A DNA stretch of 64,000 bases from Hofstenia miamia. Its lineage: Eukaryota > Xenacoelomorpha > Acoela. This document shows positions 1 to 11,900 of this stretch, piece by piece. Each line of letters starts with the position of its first letter. The stretch's first letter is position 1. The position numbers and the translations under genes are program-made. The stretch lies in the NCBI GenBank assembly GCA_004352715.1, contig SCFE01000002.1:4403642-4467641 (forward strand), read 5' to 3'. Below the pieces are notes generated by a model. That model was not told where the DNA came from and ran no database searches. It saw only the letters and a program-made list of their open reading frames with translations.

Positions 1-2056
1 CTCATAAGTACTCAAAGCACTTCAATAAATATGAATAGGAAAGTAGATTCATCAAGGGGTGTCCAGCTATATCATAATGGTAACATAACATCGGGTAATT
101 ATATAAAAATTTGTAAACTGAAGATATTCTTTTTCTTGCTATATGTTTTACTATTTTGTTAAATTCTAATTTGATAGTTTTAATTTTTTAATTGTTTTGT
201 TCTTAAAACGTCAAATGTTTTTAAAACGTTCAAATCATTCTTCGTAAGATGAAATTTTGGAAAACAAGTGGGATCAACATATCATTCGGGACAGTCTTAT
301 AACAAATATTCTACCCTTTTCCACCCCTACTGTCAGAGTCTACATCATTCGCAATTCTCGACTTTTACCTGTAGGAAGAAATTTCAAAAATTACGAGTTA
401 TCCCTCTAGCGTTGAATTTCTAAAAAATTTACATCAGGACCTAAAACTGATTCAGTAAAATTTTTTAGGTAAAAAATAGGTCATTAAAACCAGATAGAGC
501 GGTAAAATAAGGCAGCTTAGCAAGAAATTAGTAATCGCGTGCAAGCACATGAGTGAATATTAGAAGGCCGCAAGTGCTCTTACATTTATTGACATCCTCC
601 TAATGGGACTCTCACTTAAATGAATTGTCCCCTTTCGGGCTCTCACACACATTTTTACTTAGTTTAGGAGGCTTCTCGATTACCTCCTTGCAGAATTGAG
701 CACATTTCACAACACAGATGTGTTCACTAGAAAGTTAAAATATTTTGACATTTCAGTACTCCCTAAATAAAATCTGGTAGTGATGATTAATAAGTCACAT
801 TTTTTCAAAATATGACAATTTAGTATCAAAATAGTGCAAAAACATGAATTTCAAATAATGCAATTTTGCTCAATAACTAAAGAACAAAGCTACTCATTTA
901 AGTATATATGTAATCTAAAACTATTGTATTTTAAACTTTCATAAAAATAATAATTTATTTACATTCAGGAAATCAAAATAACTAAAAAGTACAACTAAAC
1001 AAAGACTTACGATCTAATTTGCTTAATAAACTTCCGTAAATTCAGCGCAAATAACATTTTTCAACCAATTGAAAATAACTTCAAAACGTACGTACTGTTT
1101 GATATAACATATTGAAATTATGACGTCCACATTCCTAATTACTAGTTGTAATTAGAGATTCTTCAAGTTTTACACTGGCTATATAATTGAGTAGTTATTT
1201 TTAAAGTAATAATTTTTTAATGACCAATGCCTCACTCCAGCCACAACCATTAGCGTAATAAAACGGGTCTATGTTGAAACATGCCCTGAATAATTAAACA
1301 TCTAAAACTATTTATGTTGGATTAAATGGTATCCTAAGAACATGTGAGTTTATCTCAACAAACTGTAGATACTTGCAGCTGCAAACCACTCTGACGAAAG
1401 CATTAAATTAGAATACTGCTTAACTATACATACTCTTTATTCTATAATTAACATATTGAGCAGGTATAAATTCAGTATCAATTACTAATCAAATTATCAT
1501 ACACCTAAATTTATAAAAATCAAAGACATTTTTGAAGTAAGTTTTAAGCATTGCAATATGCAACATACGCTTAATAGATATTGAAAAATTCAGTAGACGA
1601 TGAAAACGCAAGGCTTTGATGGCTTTTTCATCCTCAAATATAATCTTGCATATCATTTGAATCAAGATTTGGCAATTTGTAAATATTAAACAAATAATTC
1701 TTTATTACAAAGTAATAATTTATAATATATACAAAAAATCAAACTTAAATAACAGAACTAAGCTAAACTGCGATAATGTAGAAAAATAAACATTCCTTTG
1801 TAGAAAATTATTAATTCTTGCGCAACATGTTATATTACATCATTTCTACAATTAGACCAGCAGAGGACATAATTTCGATAAAAAACTCAAAAATCCTGTT
1901 TATATTGTTAAGGACTAAATGCTGAAATATGAAACTTGTAGAAATCATCTGCTGTATGAAGGCTGTTCGACATATCATATTAAACCAGAATTTACAAGTG
2001 AAGTAATACAAAAAGATAAGAACATACATACTAGATAATTGAAATACATTATTGCT
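1..2056. other. 3' flank, no gene seen
   Basis: This is AT-rich sequence beyond the receptor's candidate poly(A) signals. The few open frames are short and without recognisable motifs. I see no repeat or RNA gene here. Confidence 0.5.
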
Positions 2057-2062
2057 TTTATT
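2057..2062 (-). terminator. Alternative poly(A) signal AATAAA
   Basis: This is a second minus-strand AATAAA, about 385 nt past the receptor stop codon. It could give a longer 3' UTR. Only the hexamer supports it. Confidence 0.25.
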
Positions 2063-2273
2063 TATGCATTATTTTTACAATTGTTAATTAGAAAAATTGG
2101 ATTGTTTCCCACAATTACAAAATAGAAAAAGTAAAATTCATTTTGTAAGTAGTGTCTTTGTAAAATGTTGACTGAAGTTAACTTAAAAACATCTAGTATT
2201 AGGTAATTACCCTACATATTATTATAAAACACGTGACAATAATAAAAGCGTCATCAGAGAAAACACGTAACAA

Positions 2274-2279
2274 TTTATT
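2274..2279 (-). terminator. Candidate poly(A) signal AATAAA
   Basis: An AATAAA hexamer on the minus strand lies about 165 nt downstream of the TAG at 2444. It is the first canonical hexamer after the stop and the most likely 3' end signal of the IgSF receptor. A second one lies at 2057-2062. In DNA this AT-rich the hexamer also occurs by chance, so confidence is limited. Confidence 0.4.
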
Positions 2280-2443
2280 GTACAAATAAATAACGATTCC
2301 TTAATAAAAAATATTTCCATTCAGAATTGATTCATTAATTTACAAATTTCAAAAAATTTTACAAACATTATAGCTTGAAGCCACAAATAATATATAATAA
2401 TTACGATGATACCTCTCGAAGATAAAATCTTTGCGACAGAAAG

Positions 2444-2985
2444 CTAAACAGATGTGATCGAGTATCCCGTTGGTGATTTCAGAGTAAGTACACTATCTGC
2501 ATAAGATGGCGGTGGCGTCGACGAGGTTACGTGATTGGCACAATTTTGTTGTACACCAATAGATGGCGTGACAGGATTGCTTGAAGAGTTCTTGGGAACG
2601 CCAGTAGGAGGAGATTTACCCCTAAATTGGGAGTTTTTGAGGATAGATCCCGTCGGAGATGCACCGTAGTTGGATTTGATTTCGTCAGATGGCAGAGAAA
2701 GACCAGCTGTAATAGTCGTGGCTGGATCTCGGGGCATTGGCGTGGGTTTGCTCTCCTTTGAATTTAGCTGATGATACTGTATGCCGTTGTTGTTAAGTGC
2801 TTTGTTATTGTTCAGGTGATCTGTTTTAAGTTTAGATCGCGGGAGAGAGGAAAAATGTTTTTCGACTTCTTGATTATTTGCCATATATTTTGGTCCTAAG
2901 GTATGGTATCTGTGATACATATTAACGCCACCATTGCAATCGGATTCATCCATGAAACGCACCCGATCTTTCCCATCTGGTTCTC
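2444..2985 (-). CDS. Terminal exon: cytoplasmic tail with PDZ ligand, and stop
   Basis: The acceptor is atttag and the frame is phase 1. The segment runs from [10 protein letters not shown] to GYSITSV and a TAG at 2446-2444, about 180 residues. Motifs that can be seen are two Yxx-hydrophobic sequences (YHTL and YHQL, matching AP-2-type sorting signals), PPPSY (a PPxY WW-domain ligand) and a C-terminal ITSV (class I PDZ ligand, Thr at -2 and Val at 0). The segment is rich in Ser, Pro and Asn and looks disordered. No kinase or other enzymatic domain is present. The motifs are matches only, and their function is inferred. Confidence 0.92.
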
Positions 2986-5900
2986 CTAAATTTAAGAAAT
3001 AAAGTAAAAGTCGAGCTTTGCAGAACCCAAATCTTAAGGATAAAATTTAAACACCATTAAAACAGCTCATTTTATTATGGAAAGTTCCGAATAATCGAAC
3101 TATGAATATAATAGTTGTGTGCTAGATGCCTGCCCAAGTCTAAATTTATTTATTTACAAAAATGCACTAAATTCGACACAATACCAGCTCAACACAGTGA
3201 GCTTATAAAATTCAAATCAAAAGCCCAAGAGGAATCGGAAAAACGGCTTAAGCCCAATTTCGTAGAGATAGAGATATGTACTTAAAATGTATTTGAGGAC
3301 TAAACACGCTTAAAAAGTATGGAGAAATGTATAAAGTATATGGGGATCTATCATTGAACGTCCATATCAAAATAACACACTTCGCCAAATATCAAGTAAA
3401 CAGATCATTTGATTTAATGAAATGAAATGTATTGAAAACGTAAACAATTAACATGAGATGGATTTATGAGAATAGTTAGTTAGTATATTTAATTTTATAA
3501 TCAAACGTCAAATTTAAGAAATGGCGCCAATGTTTTACAGTGTATAAACAATGTAAACTGAAATAAAGTAAATTCTAGATTTAAGGAGATTGAAATGTTA
3601 AAATTCCAAAGAGAATGAGCACTAATACTAAAATATTGTCTACTGAATTATATAAAAACAGCTTGGATATTACTTCTTTGAAAATGCTCAAAAACAAATA
3701 GCATGGAAATGTTCATTTCCGATTTAACTTTCAGGCATAATTGCGATATAAGAGTCGACATACCTCGCAGTTTGGCAAAAGTAGACTTGTCGAAAGCTTT
3801 GATCCATCGAGATTGTCCTTTGAAATCATCGTCACTCTGCTTCAATTCTTCTAGTTCGTCATCGTTATCACCTAAAGCAGTGGAGTAACATTATGAAAAG
3901 CACACAATTTGTCTTTATAAAATCAAAAGTTCAACCAACAGTTTAAAATTGTGATTTTATTGAAATGCGGGAATTTCAGTAACTACATGTACATGTACAT
4001 ATCTGTGATAACTAATCGACCAAGAAATTTAACCGCATGCCTTTTATTTTAAAAAAGAGTCTGGGGTAAGTCAGACAGTGATTCCTGAGAAAGGTAAAAA
4101 TTATTAGCAATATTTAACTAAAAATTAACCCCTGTTGGGTCAGTTATGACTTTTAGCATTTTGGCTAGAGCAATTGAAAATTAATAATGCTATGTAATAA
4201 GACAAATTTTTTGTATGAATTTACCTGGAATTCTTGAATGAGGATCGTGCTTTGAGCCACGCTTCCTTCTTAAAGCTATGATGACTACGATGGAAAGAAA
4301 TAGAGCACACACCAACAACAACGGAAGGGCAATGAAATAATTAATGGACAATCCAGACGGAGATGCTACTCGTTCGGCTAAACAAAATAAATGACATGCT
4401 TAGTCTTCTCATCAATTAAAAATGAAATTTTTTACATAATGAAGGTGGATGAATGCGCACATAGAAATTCAGTGACTGGTAATATAATTTCCTTATGTTA
4501 GAAATGACACCACATCTACGTGGGCAGAACACGCAGATTCGTTAGACATTCACAAAATTTAAATGACATGCTTAGTCTTCTCATCAATTAAAAATGAAAT
4601 TTTTTACATAATGAAGGTGGATGGATGCGCACATAGAAATTCAGTGACTGGTAATATAATTTAGTTATGTTAGAAATGACACCACATCTATTTGGGCAGA
4701 ACACGCAGATTCATTAGACATTCACAAAATTCCAAAAGCAATGTTCAAAAATACATTTAATACGGAATATGCATGGGCTCTTGCGCTAAAAATGTTACTC
4801 GTTTACTTATTTGGAATTGCTTTGCGGCAACAGGCGCTGTGAGCGGAGCCACAGCCAAAGTCAAACGCGTCCTCAGTGTCAAAGGAAAATTTTAGCCATA
4901 GCTTTTTTACAACCGAATTTTTTTACAATTATTTGAAAGTTTATTCTCTTTTCATTTTATGATTCGATCGATTTAACGTTCATTAACATGTATAGGCAGT
5001 TCATTAATGAGGATAATTCAGTTCAATGGTTGCAANNNTACGGCTTCAGTTTCACGGCTTACCGCCGATCACAGCCGTATTACATGCTCTTCGGACATGA
5101 AAAAGCCTGAATATTTTTTTTAGAAAAGGAATAGAAATGCCAAATAAAAAAAAATCGGTGTTTACAAACTCTGTTCACTTCAAAACACTATTTCGTAATA
5201 GTTTGAATTTTGATATATAAACAAAGTACAGCAGAAAATATAACCCACATTTACAGACTTAAAAACACCAAAAAAATTATTGATGTAAAGATATATGTAT
5301 CATCATAAATATAGTAGCTTACGATACTCCTTACCTACAGGTGTTCGTACAGAGACTGCAGGACTTTTCTCACTGCATCCGACTGAATTACACGCCATTA
5401 GTGTGAACTCGTATTTGGAATTTGGCTTAAGATTGTTGAATGTGTAAAAAGAGTCTGTCACGTGTTGAGCTTTCATTACTGGCTAAATTAACGATATTTA
5501 AGCCTTAAAACATGTCTTTTTACTACAGATAAACATTTGGAGAAAGATGTTAAAGAGCCAATACAATACATGTACATATTAACTTACTGAAACCAAATAA
5601 TTTAAAATAGTATGCGAAATGAATGGTTAATATAGAGGAAGTGATTAGCAAATTAACCTTGGGGATTAAATTAAAAGCAGGATTGCCTTAACAAACTAAC
5701 TGAAAAACATTTTATTAAATCTCATTGGTTAAAATCAACGCAGGAAACCATCAAGATTAAACGAATTACAAGCAAAACTAGTCGTAACATTTTAAAAAAA
5801 GATGTGGCTTTAAAATAATCACCTGCTAATATTTTTTTGGTTAAGAACTCAAAAAATTGTGTCAATTATTCCAACCAAAAGGGAACCGCTACAATTTTAG

Positions 5901-8900
5901 ATTGTGCTATCCTGAGCTGTCTACAATTTTCATCCACCACAAGGCCTTGTTTACATTAAAATGATACATGATTTGCCCTATTTCAGATCGAAATGATTAT
6001 TACATGTAATTACGTAAAAGTATACTTAATAGAAACATTATTGCTACATTATTACGCATTATATCGAACCAGCTGTTTTCCACGAGAGCGTAAAGAAATC
6101 CACTCATTGCATTTTGTCACTACACTTAAAAACATTTATGTAACATGAAATTTCAGGATCAGCATCAGGTTAAAAAAATGCATATTAAATATATATTTAC
6201 TTAGAATGTATGTAAGTATCTTAACATCAGAGTCATATAAGGCATAGGTTTTCAGTAAATATTTACTAAACAGGGACCCAATACAACAATGATTTATTTT
6301 GATTATGTTCATAAGCCTACATAATTAACTAAACAAATCAGTAAAACAAATATAGGGTAGGGCATCTGGGTATCTTCACATGTGCCGACTGCAATTTACA
6401 TACATTCTACAGATTTCATTGCAAAAATACATAAGTAGTAGGTGATCACCAAATACAAATTCGGAACAGAAAGTTGTAAATTATCAATTCAAATTTATGC
6501 TATAAAGAGTCTGCTGCAAAATGGCTGTTTCGAAAAAAATCAATTTAATTCGGTCGCAGATTTTGCGAAACTATTATAAAATAAAGATTACTTAGTTAAA
6601 TCAAAGCTAACAAGCATTGGTTGCACTTAACAAAATTGCACTGAATTTCGTTAACATTTATTTCAATTGTGTAAAATAGCGGCTATTGCAGCAGCCGATG
6701 ATAAACTGACTTAATTTAGAAAGTGTTTAAAATGTGTCAACTCATAAAAAAAACTGCATTACGTTGTAATTTAATTAATTTGATAAATTAGCACTTAGTA
6801 ACGTCCTTATCACTCGCCGTTGCTAAGACAATACATACGGAAATAATTAACTAGTAATAGATTTAAATTAATTACAATTTATAAGATGCTGCCACGTCAC
6901 ATTATATTCTGCATAAAATTAATATCACAACAAGAATTCAATAGACAAAATTTGATAGCAAGTCCTAAAACATGGATAAACATGCCATAAATACAGTTAT
7001 TTCACTGAAGCTAAATATTGTTTAATATTTGGCAAATTATTTTGATTTTTTAAGCTTAAAAATAGCCTGGTACAACTTGAAAAATTTATATGATCCTAGA
7101 AAATTTGGAAAGCCCCACCAGATAGAAGAGTGGCTCCTCTTTCATTTCGTTCCTAAATCACGATTGGCGCTGTCCCATTTAGTATAATTATTCTCTCACA
7201 CTCATGCTAGTATCCCTCTCAGCTCGGGGCATTTACTAGTTGTTAGGGAGTCTGAGAGCTTTCCTCAGGACTCTAGCTGTTCCTAACAATGCTGCCTTCT
7301 GTGCTACTGCTCCTCCCCACTTTGGTACTCCCAACTCCTCCAAGTATCTCTTATGCTTCTTACTTACTGCTCCTAGTGCTCCTACNNNNNNNNNNNNNNN
7401 NNNNNNNNNNNNNNNNNNNNNNNNNNNNNNNNNNNNNNNNNNNNNNNNNNNNNNNNNNNNNNNNNNNNNNNNNNNNNNNNNNNNNNNNNNNNNNNNNNNN
7501 NNNNNNNNNNNNNNNNNNNNNNNNNNNNNNNNNNNNNNNNNNNNNNNNNNNNNNNNNNNNNNNNNNNNNNNNNNNNNNNNNNNNNNNNNNNNNNNNNNNN
7601 NNNNNNNNNNNNNNNNNNNNNNNNNNNNNNNNNNNNNNNNNNNNNNNNNNNNNNNNNNNNNNNNNNNNNNNNNNNNNNNNNNNNNNNNNNNNNNNNNNNN
7701 NNNNNNNNNNNNNNNNNNNNNNNNNNNNNNNNNNNNNNNNNNNNNNNNNNNNNNNNNNNNNNNNNNNNNNNNNNNNNNNNNNNNNNNNNNNNNNNNNNNN
7801 NNNNNNNNNNNNNNNNNNNNNNNNNNNNNNNNNNNNNNNNNNNNNNNNNNNNNNNNNNNNNNNNNNNNNNNNNNNNNNNNNNNNNNNNNNNNNNNNNNNN
7901 NNNNNNNNNNNNNNNNNNNNNNNNNNNNNNNNNNNNNNNNNNNNNNNNNNNNNNNNNNNTGGCTTGTGCTCATACCACTTGTCTCCTGCTTCTAACCCAT
8001 GCTGCCTGCTGAAACTCCAGTGTACCATTCTTCCCACCTTGTCATGTCTGAACTTATACTCATTCTGTGCCAACTTCTCACACCCTACTATCAGATGATC
8101 TACTGTCTCCGCCTCTTTCTTACATAGCCTACACTTATCACTTACTTCTACTTTTCTGTCTATATGCTTCTTCACCCAGTTTGCTTTTATTGTTTTTCTC
8201 CTGTGGAGCCATTATCAGTGTTTCTGTTTCTCTTTTTAGTCCTGCCTTCTTTAACCACTTGTTGATTTCTTCTGTCACATTTTTCTGTGTTCCTCCAGTA
8301 TTCTCCATGCATCGCCTTCTGAATACAACTTGTTTGTCTCTAATTCCATCCTACTCTGGTATGCTGTTTTTCCTTCACTCTCAGTTCTTATCTTCCTTAA
8401 ATCCTTAGTGACCTCCAGTAGTGACCCTCTAGGTTGTGTTTCTACGTATTCCTTTAGCCCTAGTGCTTCTGCTTCTACAGTTTCCTCCACACTTAGCAGT
8501 CCTTTCCCTCCTTTATGCCTTGCGATGTACAACCTATCTACATCTCCATTTAGGTTGAATGCTCTCTGTGCTGCTAGTATCTTCCTTGTCTCCCTGTTTA
8601 GCTCCCTAAGTTCATTCTTGTTCCACCTAACTATTCCTGCTGAATATCTCAACAGTAATATCACCCATGAATTATTTGCTTTTATACTATTCTGCCATTT
8701 AATGCTGACATCTGTAGTACCTTTCTTACTTGTATTCTTTTTTTAGCCTCGTCTTCATTTCTTCATGATCTGTTCTGTCCCTCTCTATCACTCCTAAGTA
8801 ATTGTGATAGGGATTAAGCTAACTACAAACAGGAATGGTGCTGAGCTGTCCCCCTGGAATATGTCCCGTGTAAATCTCAACNTCAGTCTGCCACCTTCCC

Positions 8901-11900
8901 ATCTCCCTCTCTAGAAACTCAACCCATTTCCGTGAAACTCCATTGGCCTCTAGCGTCCTCTTTACCCACCTATGTGATATGCTGTCATATGCGTTCGTGT
9001 AGTCTATCCATGTCATTGCTAAGTTTGTCTTCCTTCTTCTACAATTCTCCACTACTGTCTGGTCTATCAACAACTGATCTTTGCATCCTCTCGTCTTTGT
9101 CCTACATCTCTTCTGCTCCTCTGGTATCAACCTGTTCTGTTCTAAGTAACAACCTACTTGAAATCACAGAAGTTAGCAATTTCCAAGTTGTTGGCAGACA
9201 TGTTATTGGCCTGATGTTGCGTGCTTCACTGCCTTTCTTTGGATCCTTCTGTATCAGAAATGTCCTTCCCACTACCATTCACTCTGGACACCCATTCACC
9301 ACACACTCCTTCAATGCTACTGCTAGTTTCTCATGAACACTAGTGAACTTCTTCAGCCAATAACCATGTACCTCATCTCTTCCTGGAGTCTTCCAGTTCT
9401 TCATCTTCTTTAGAGCTTCGTTCAGTTTTGCAGTTGTGATTCTTCTTTTTTTTGTCTGAACTCCTTCTGCATCTGTTCACTCTCTATCTCTTGGGTCTCA
9501 AACTTTATATATTCTCTTGCCTGCTTTGCTCTTGCCCTATATTTTCTCAGTTTCTCAGCTTCTGTAACTAATTTCTGCTTAAGCCCTTCTCTTGCAGTTT
9601 CTATAGTCTTCCTCTTACCTACCCTGCACCTGTCCTGTACCGCATTACTTGTACTGATCTTCCCTATTTGTTGCCTAATCTTTGCTACTTTATTCTCTAT
9701 TCTCTCCCATGCTGCCTTTCTGTCTCCCTTATCTTCTTGTCGAATTCTCTTCTTCATGTCAATGCCAACATTCTTCAGCACCTCCAATGCGCCTGCATAC
9801 ACTAACCTGTTTATCTCTGTTGAACACTTAGCATCTATCCTTTCTAATACTTTGTTAACCTTTGCCGTTTCTACTGCTAATTTGCTTCTCTTAATGCCTC
9901 TTGGCACTGGCAACCTCCTTCCGTCTTCTACTTTTTTCTTCATCCTTTCCTTGATTACTGCCTGTTTCTACACCTGCGGTTTCTGCTGTTTCTAGCAGTA
10001 CTTTTACTACTACATTGTCACTTCATTTTTCTTTTGCTTCGTCTGTTCAGCTCTTCTTTTTTCCTTACTCTCATCCAGCTTCTTATTTTTTCCATTCTTC
10101 CAACATTCTCTTCCTATGACCCCTCTCATTTGGTCTGTTTCTTCTGTAACATTACAATGCCAACCTGTTCTGCTCATCTGTCCACTTGTGCCGTTGTCCA
10201 TTGGTCTGTGTGGATCCTATACTGCCACTTCTCGAGTCCACACTCCCGATTGTGGAGTCCGCCTGTTGACTGGAGATTCTTCGCACTCTCTGACCATTTA
10301 AGGCCTGCCGGGGACAGAGGGCCTTTTCTTTATGTATTTTTTTCAAAAATGGAAATTTTCGAAAGCCATTATCAAAATTTTCAAGTACTTTAAACACAGC
10401 AATTCAATTTTCGTGCAAAATTGTAACACTACATTCAAACGCTTTCATCAATAGATGTGCATGCCTGAAATTTGCTAATTGGTCTGTAGAAAGTTTTTTT
10501 TAAATGTTGAAAAACGGATTTTCCATCTAAAAAGACACCAGACTGCTTAAGGTTTAAAAATTACTAGTCAATTCTGCCTTGCAAAATAGCGCTTAACGCA
10601 ATTTGTCTGTATCTTTTAACGAATATACTAAAACAAAAAATGAACATAAATAATGACTGAAAACTTAAAATGATAATATTTGTGACCTTGAAAATAACCA
10701 ATTCTCGCATGCTAATCGTAAAAAATTGTGCAGCTGTCAATTTAAATATGTCCATAACTTTTAAAAAAGCAATTTGTTAGGCAGTACCTAAACCATGTTA
10801 AAATCAATGTTACGTTCTTCAGTATACGTGTTTATGAAACAACACCAATGCAAAATTCAATCAAAGGGGAAATTTAATGGAAGGAAAAATTCATTTACTT
10901 ACTTTAAAATAATGATTTAATTTGAGGACCAAGAACTAAAATTCAAAAAACCAAACTAAGGAACATCACTTCAAACAATTGAACAAGTCTATACGAAATT
11001 TTCAATATTTTATCTCGATTCCTATTGAATTGTCTGCAAAATTCATATTAGTAATGGGATTTGACTTACAAAATAAAAAACAGTCCATTAACATCTGCAT
11101 AAATGGATTCAAACGATCACGTGACATATTGGTGAGTCGAAAGTTTGGAACATTTAATGTCATATTTATACTTAATGAAAATAAGAACAAAATAAAATAA
11201 AAACATTTCAGTGGTAGATGATAATTTGAATAATGCAAGGTCGTCCATGAGAAAAGAAGTAATATTCTTGGAAAAAACATTATTAAGAAAAATTGCAGTG
11301 TTGCTAGAAATAATTCGTGGGTAACGCACGGGTTGAGATTGAATATAATTCACAAATTTTATTATTGCAAATCCATTGTTTTTGTTCTTGTAGCATTGAT
11401 TAAATTATATCACAACGCAATGCTTTGAGAATGTTTTGTAAGCAAAATGAAAATATACAGCGGATTTCACCAAAATAAATTAGTCTATATTAAAAGTTGT
11501 TAAATAAACAGAGCGTTTGGAAAGATAGTCAGAAAATATTTCTATTACGCTAATTAAATTACTCGAATATAATACAACAATCAGAAAATTTGATTTTAAG
11601 CAAGTCAGAAGTTCTGCACTTCCTACAGATAATTATTATTACAGAAGACATTAAATTTGCAGAAGACGATTACGTGGATATATTTAATAAAACTTTAAAT
11701 TACAGTTTAAAAGGTTGTGACAGCAATAAACGAGTTGTGTGATGCAATTTATCAAGAAAAGTTGATCACATAATATTTTTATGTACTTTACGAATCATCA
11801 TTTAAGTGGAAATAAACTAAATAAATATTAATTAAAAATGAAATGAAAGAGTGTTGTGAAATTTAAGACATTAACACGTTTTAAGCAAAGGCCTCCTAAA

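Larger units (their letters stand above)
7100..10330 (-). mobile_element. Degenerate non-LTR retrotransposon (R4/Dong/NeSL-like LINE), broken
   Basis: LINE fragments read right to left. Near 10190 is a KWTDEQNR motif. At 9943-9422 is a basic, Lys/Glu-rich coiled segment of about 170 codons. Around 9360-9140 are RT upstream motifs ([14 protein letters not shown]) with an in-frame stop. At 9130-8819 is RT motif A ([10 protein letters not shown]). Around 8810-8275 are YLGV and YSAGIVRW-type post-RT sequences. At 8175-7960 is a zinc knuckle (CRLC, then H and C in DHLIVGC). The C-terminus at 7385-7236 reads [10 protein letters not shown] and ends LRLPNN-stop. A gap at 7386-7959 hides the region where this lineage has its restriction-like endonuclease. 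The span between motif A/B and YLGV, which should hold the catalytic YxDD box, is missing. With stops, frameshifts and that deletion, the copy is dead. Family assignment is from remembered motif patterns. Confidence 0.8.

Noticed and set aside
7236-8175. Open frames of 245-271 codons crossing the run of N at 7386-7959
   Set aside because: Most of their length is unknown sequence. The readable ends are LINE fragments (minus) or their shadows (plus).
8067-10393. Plus-strand frames of 60-138 codons rich in Ser, Leu and Phe
   Set aside because: They are antisense shadows of the minus-strand LINE.
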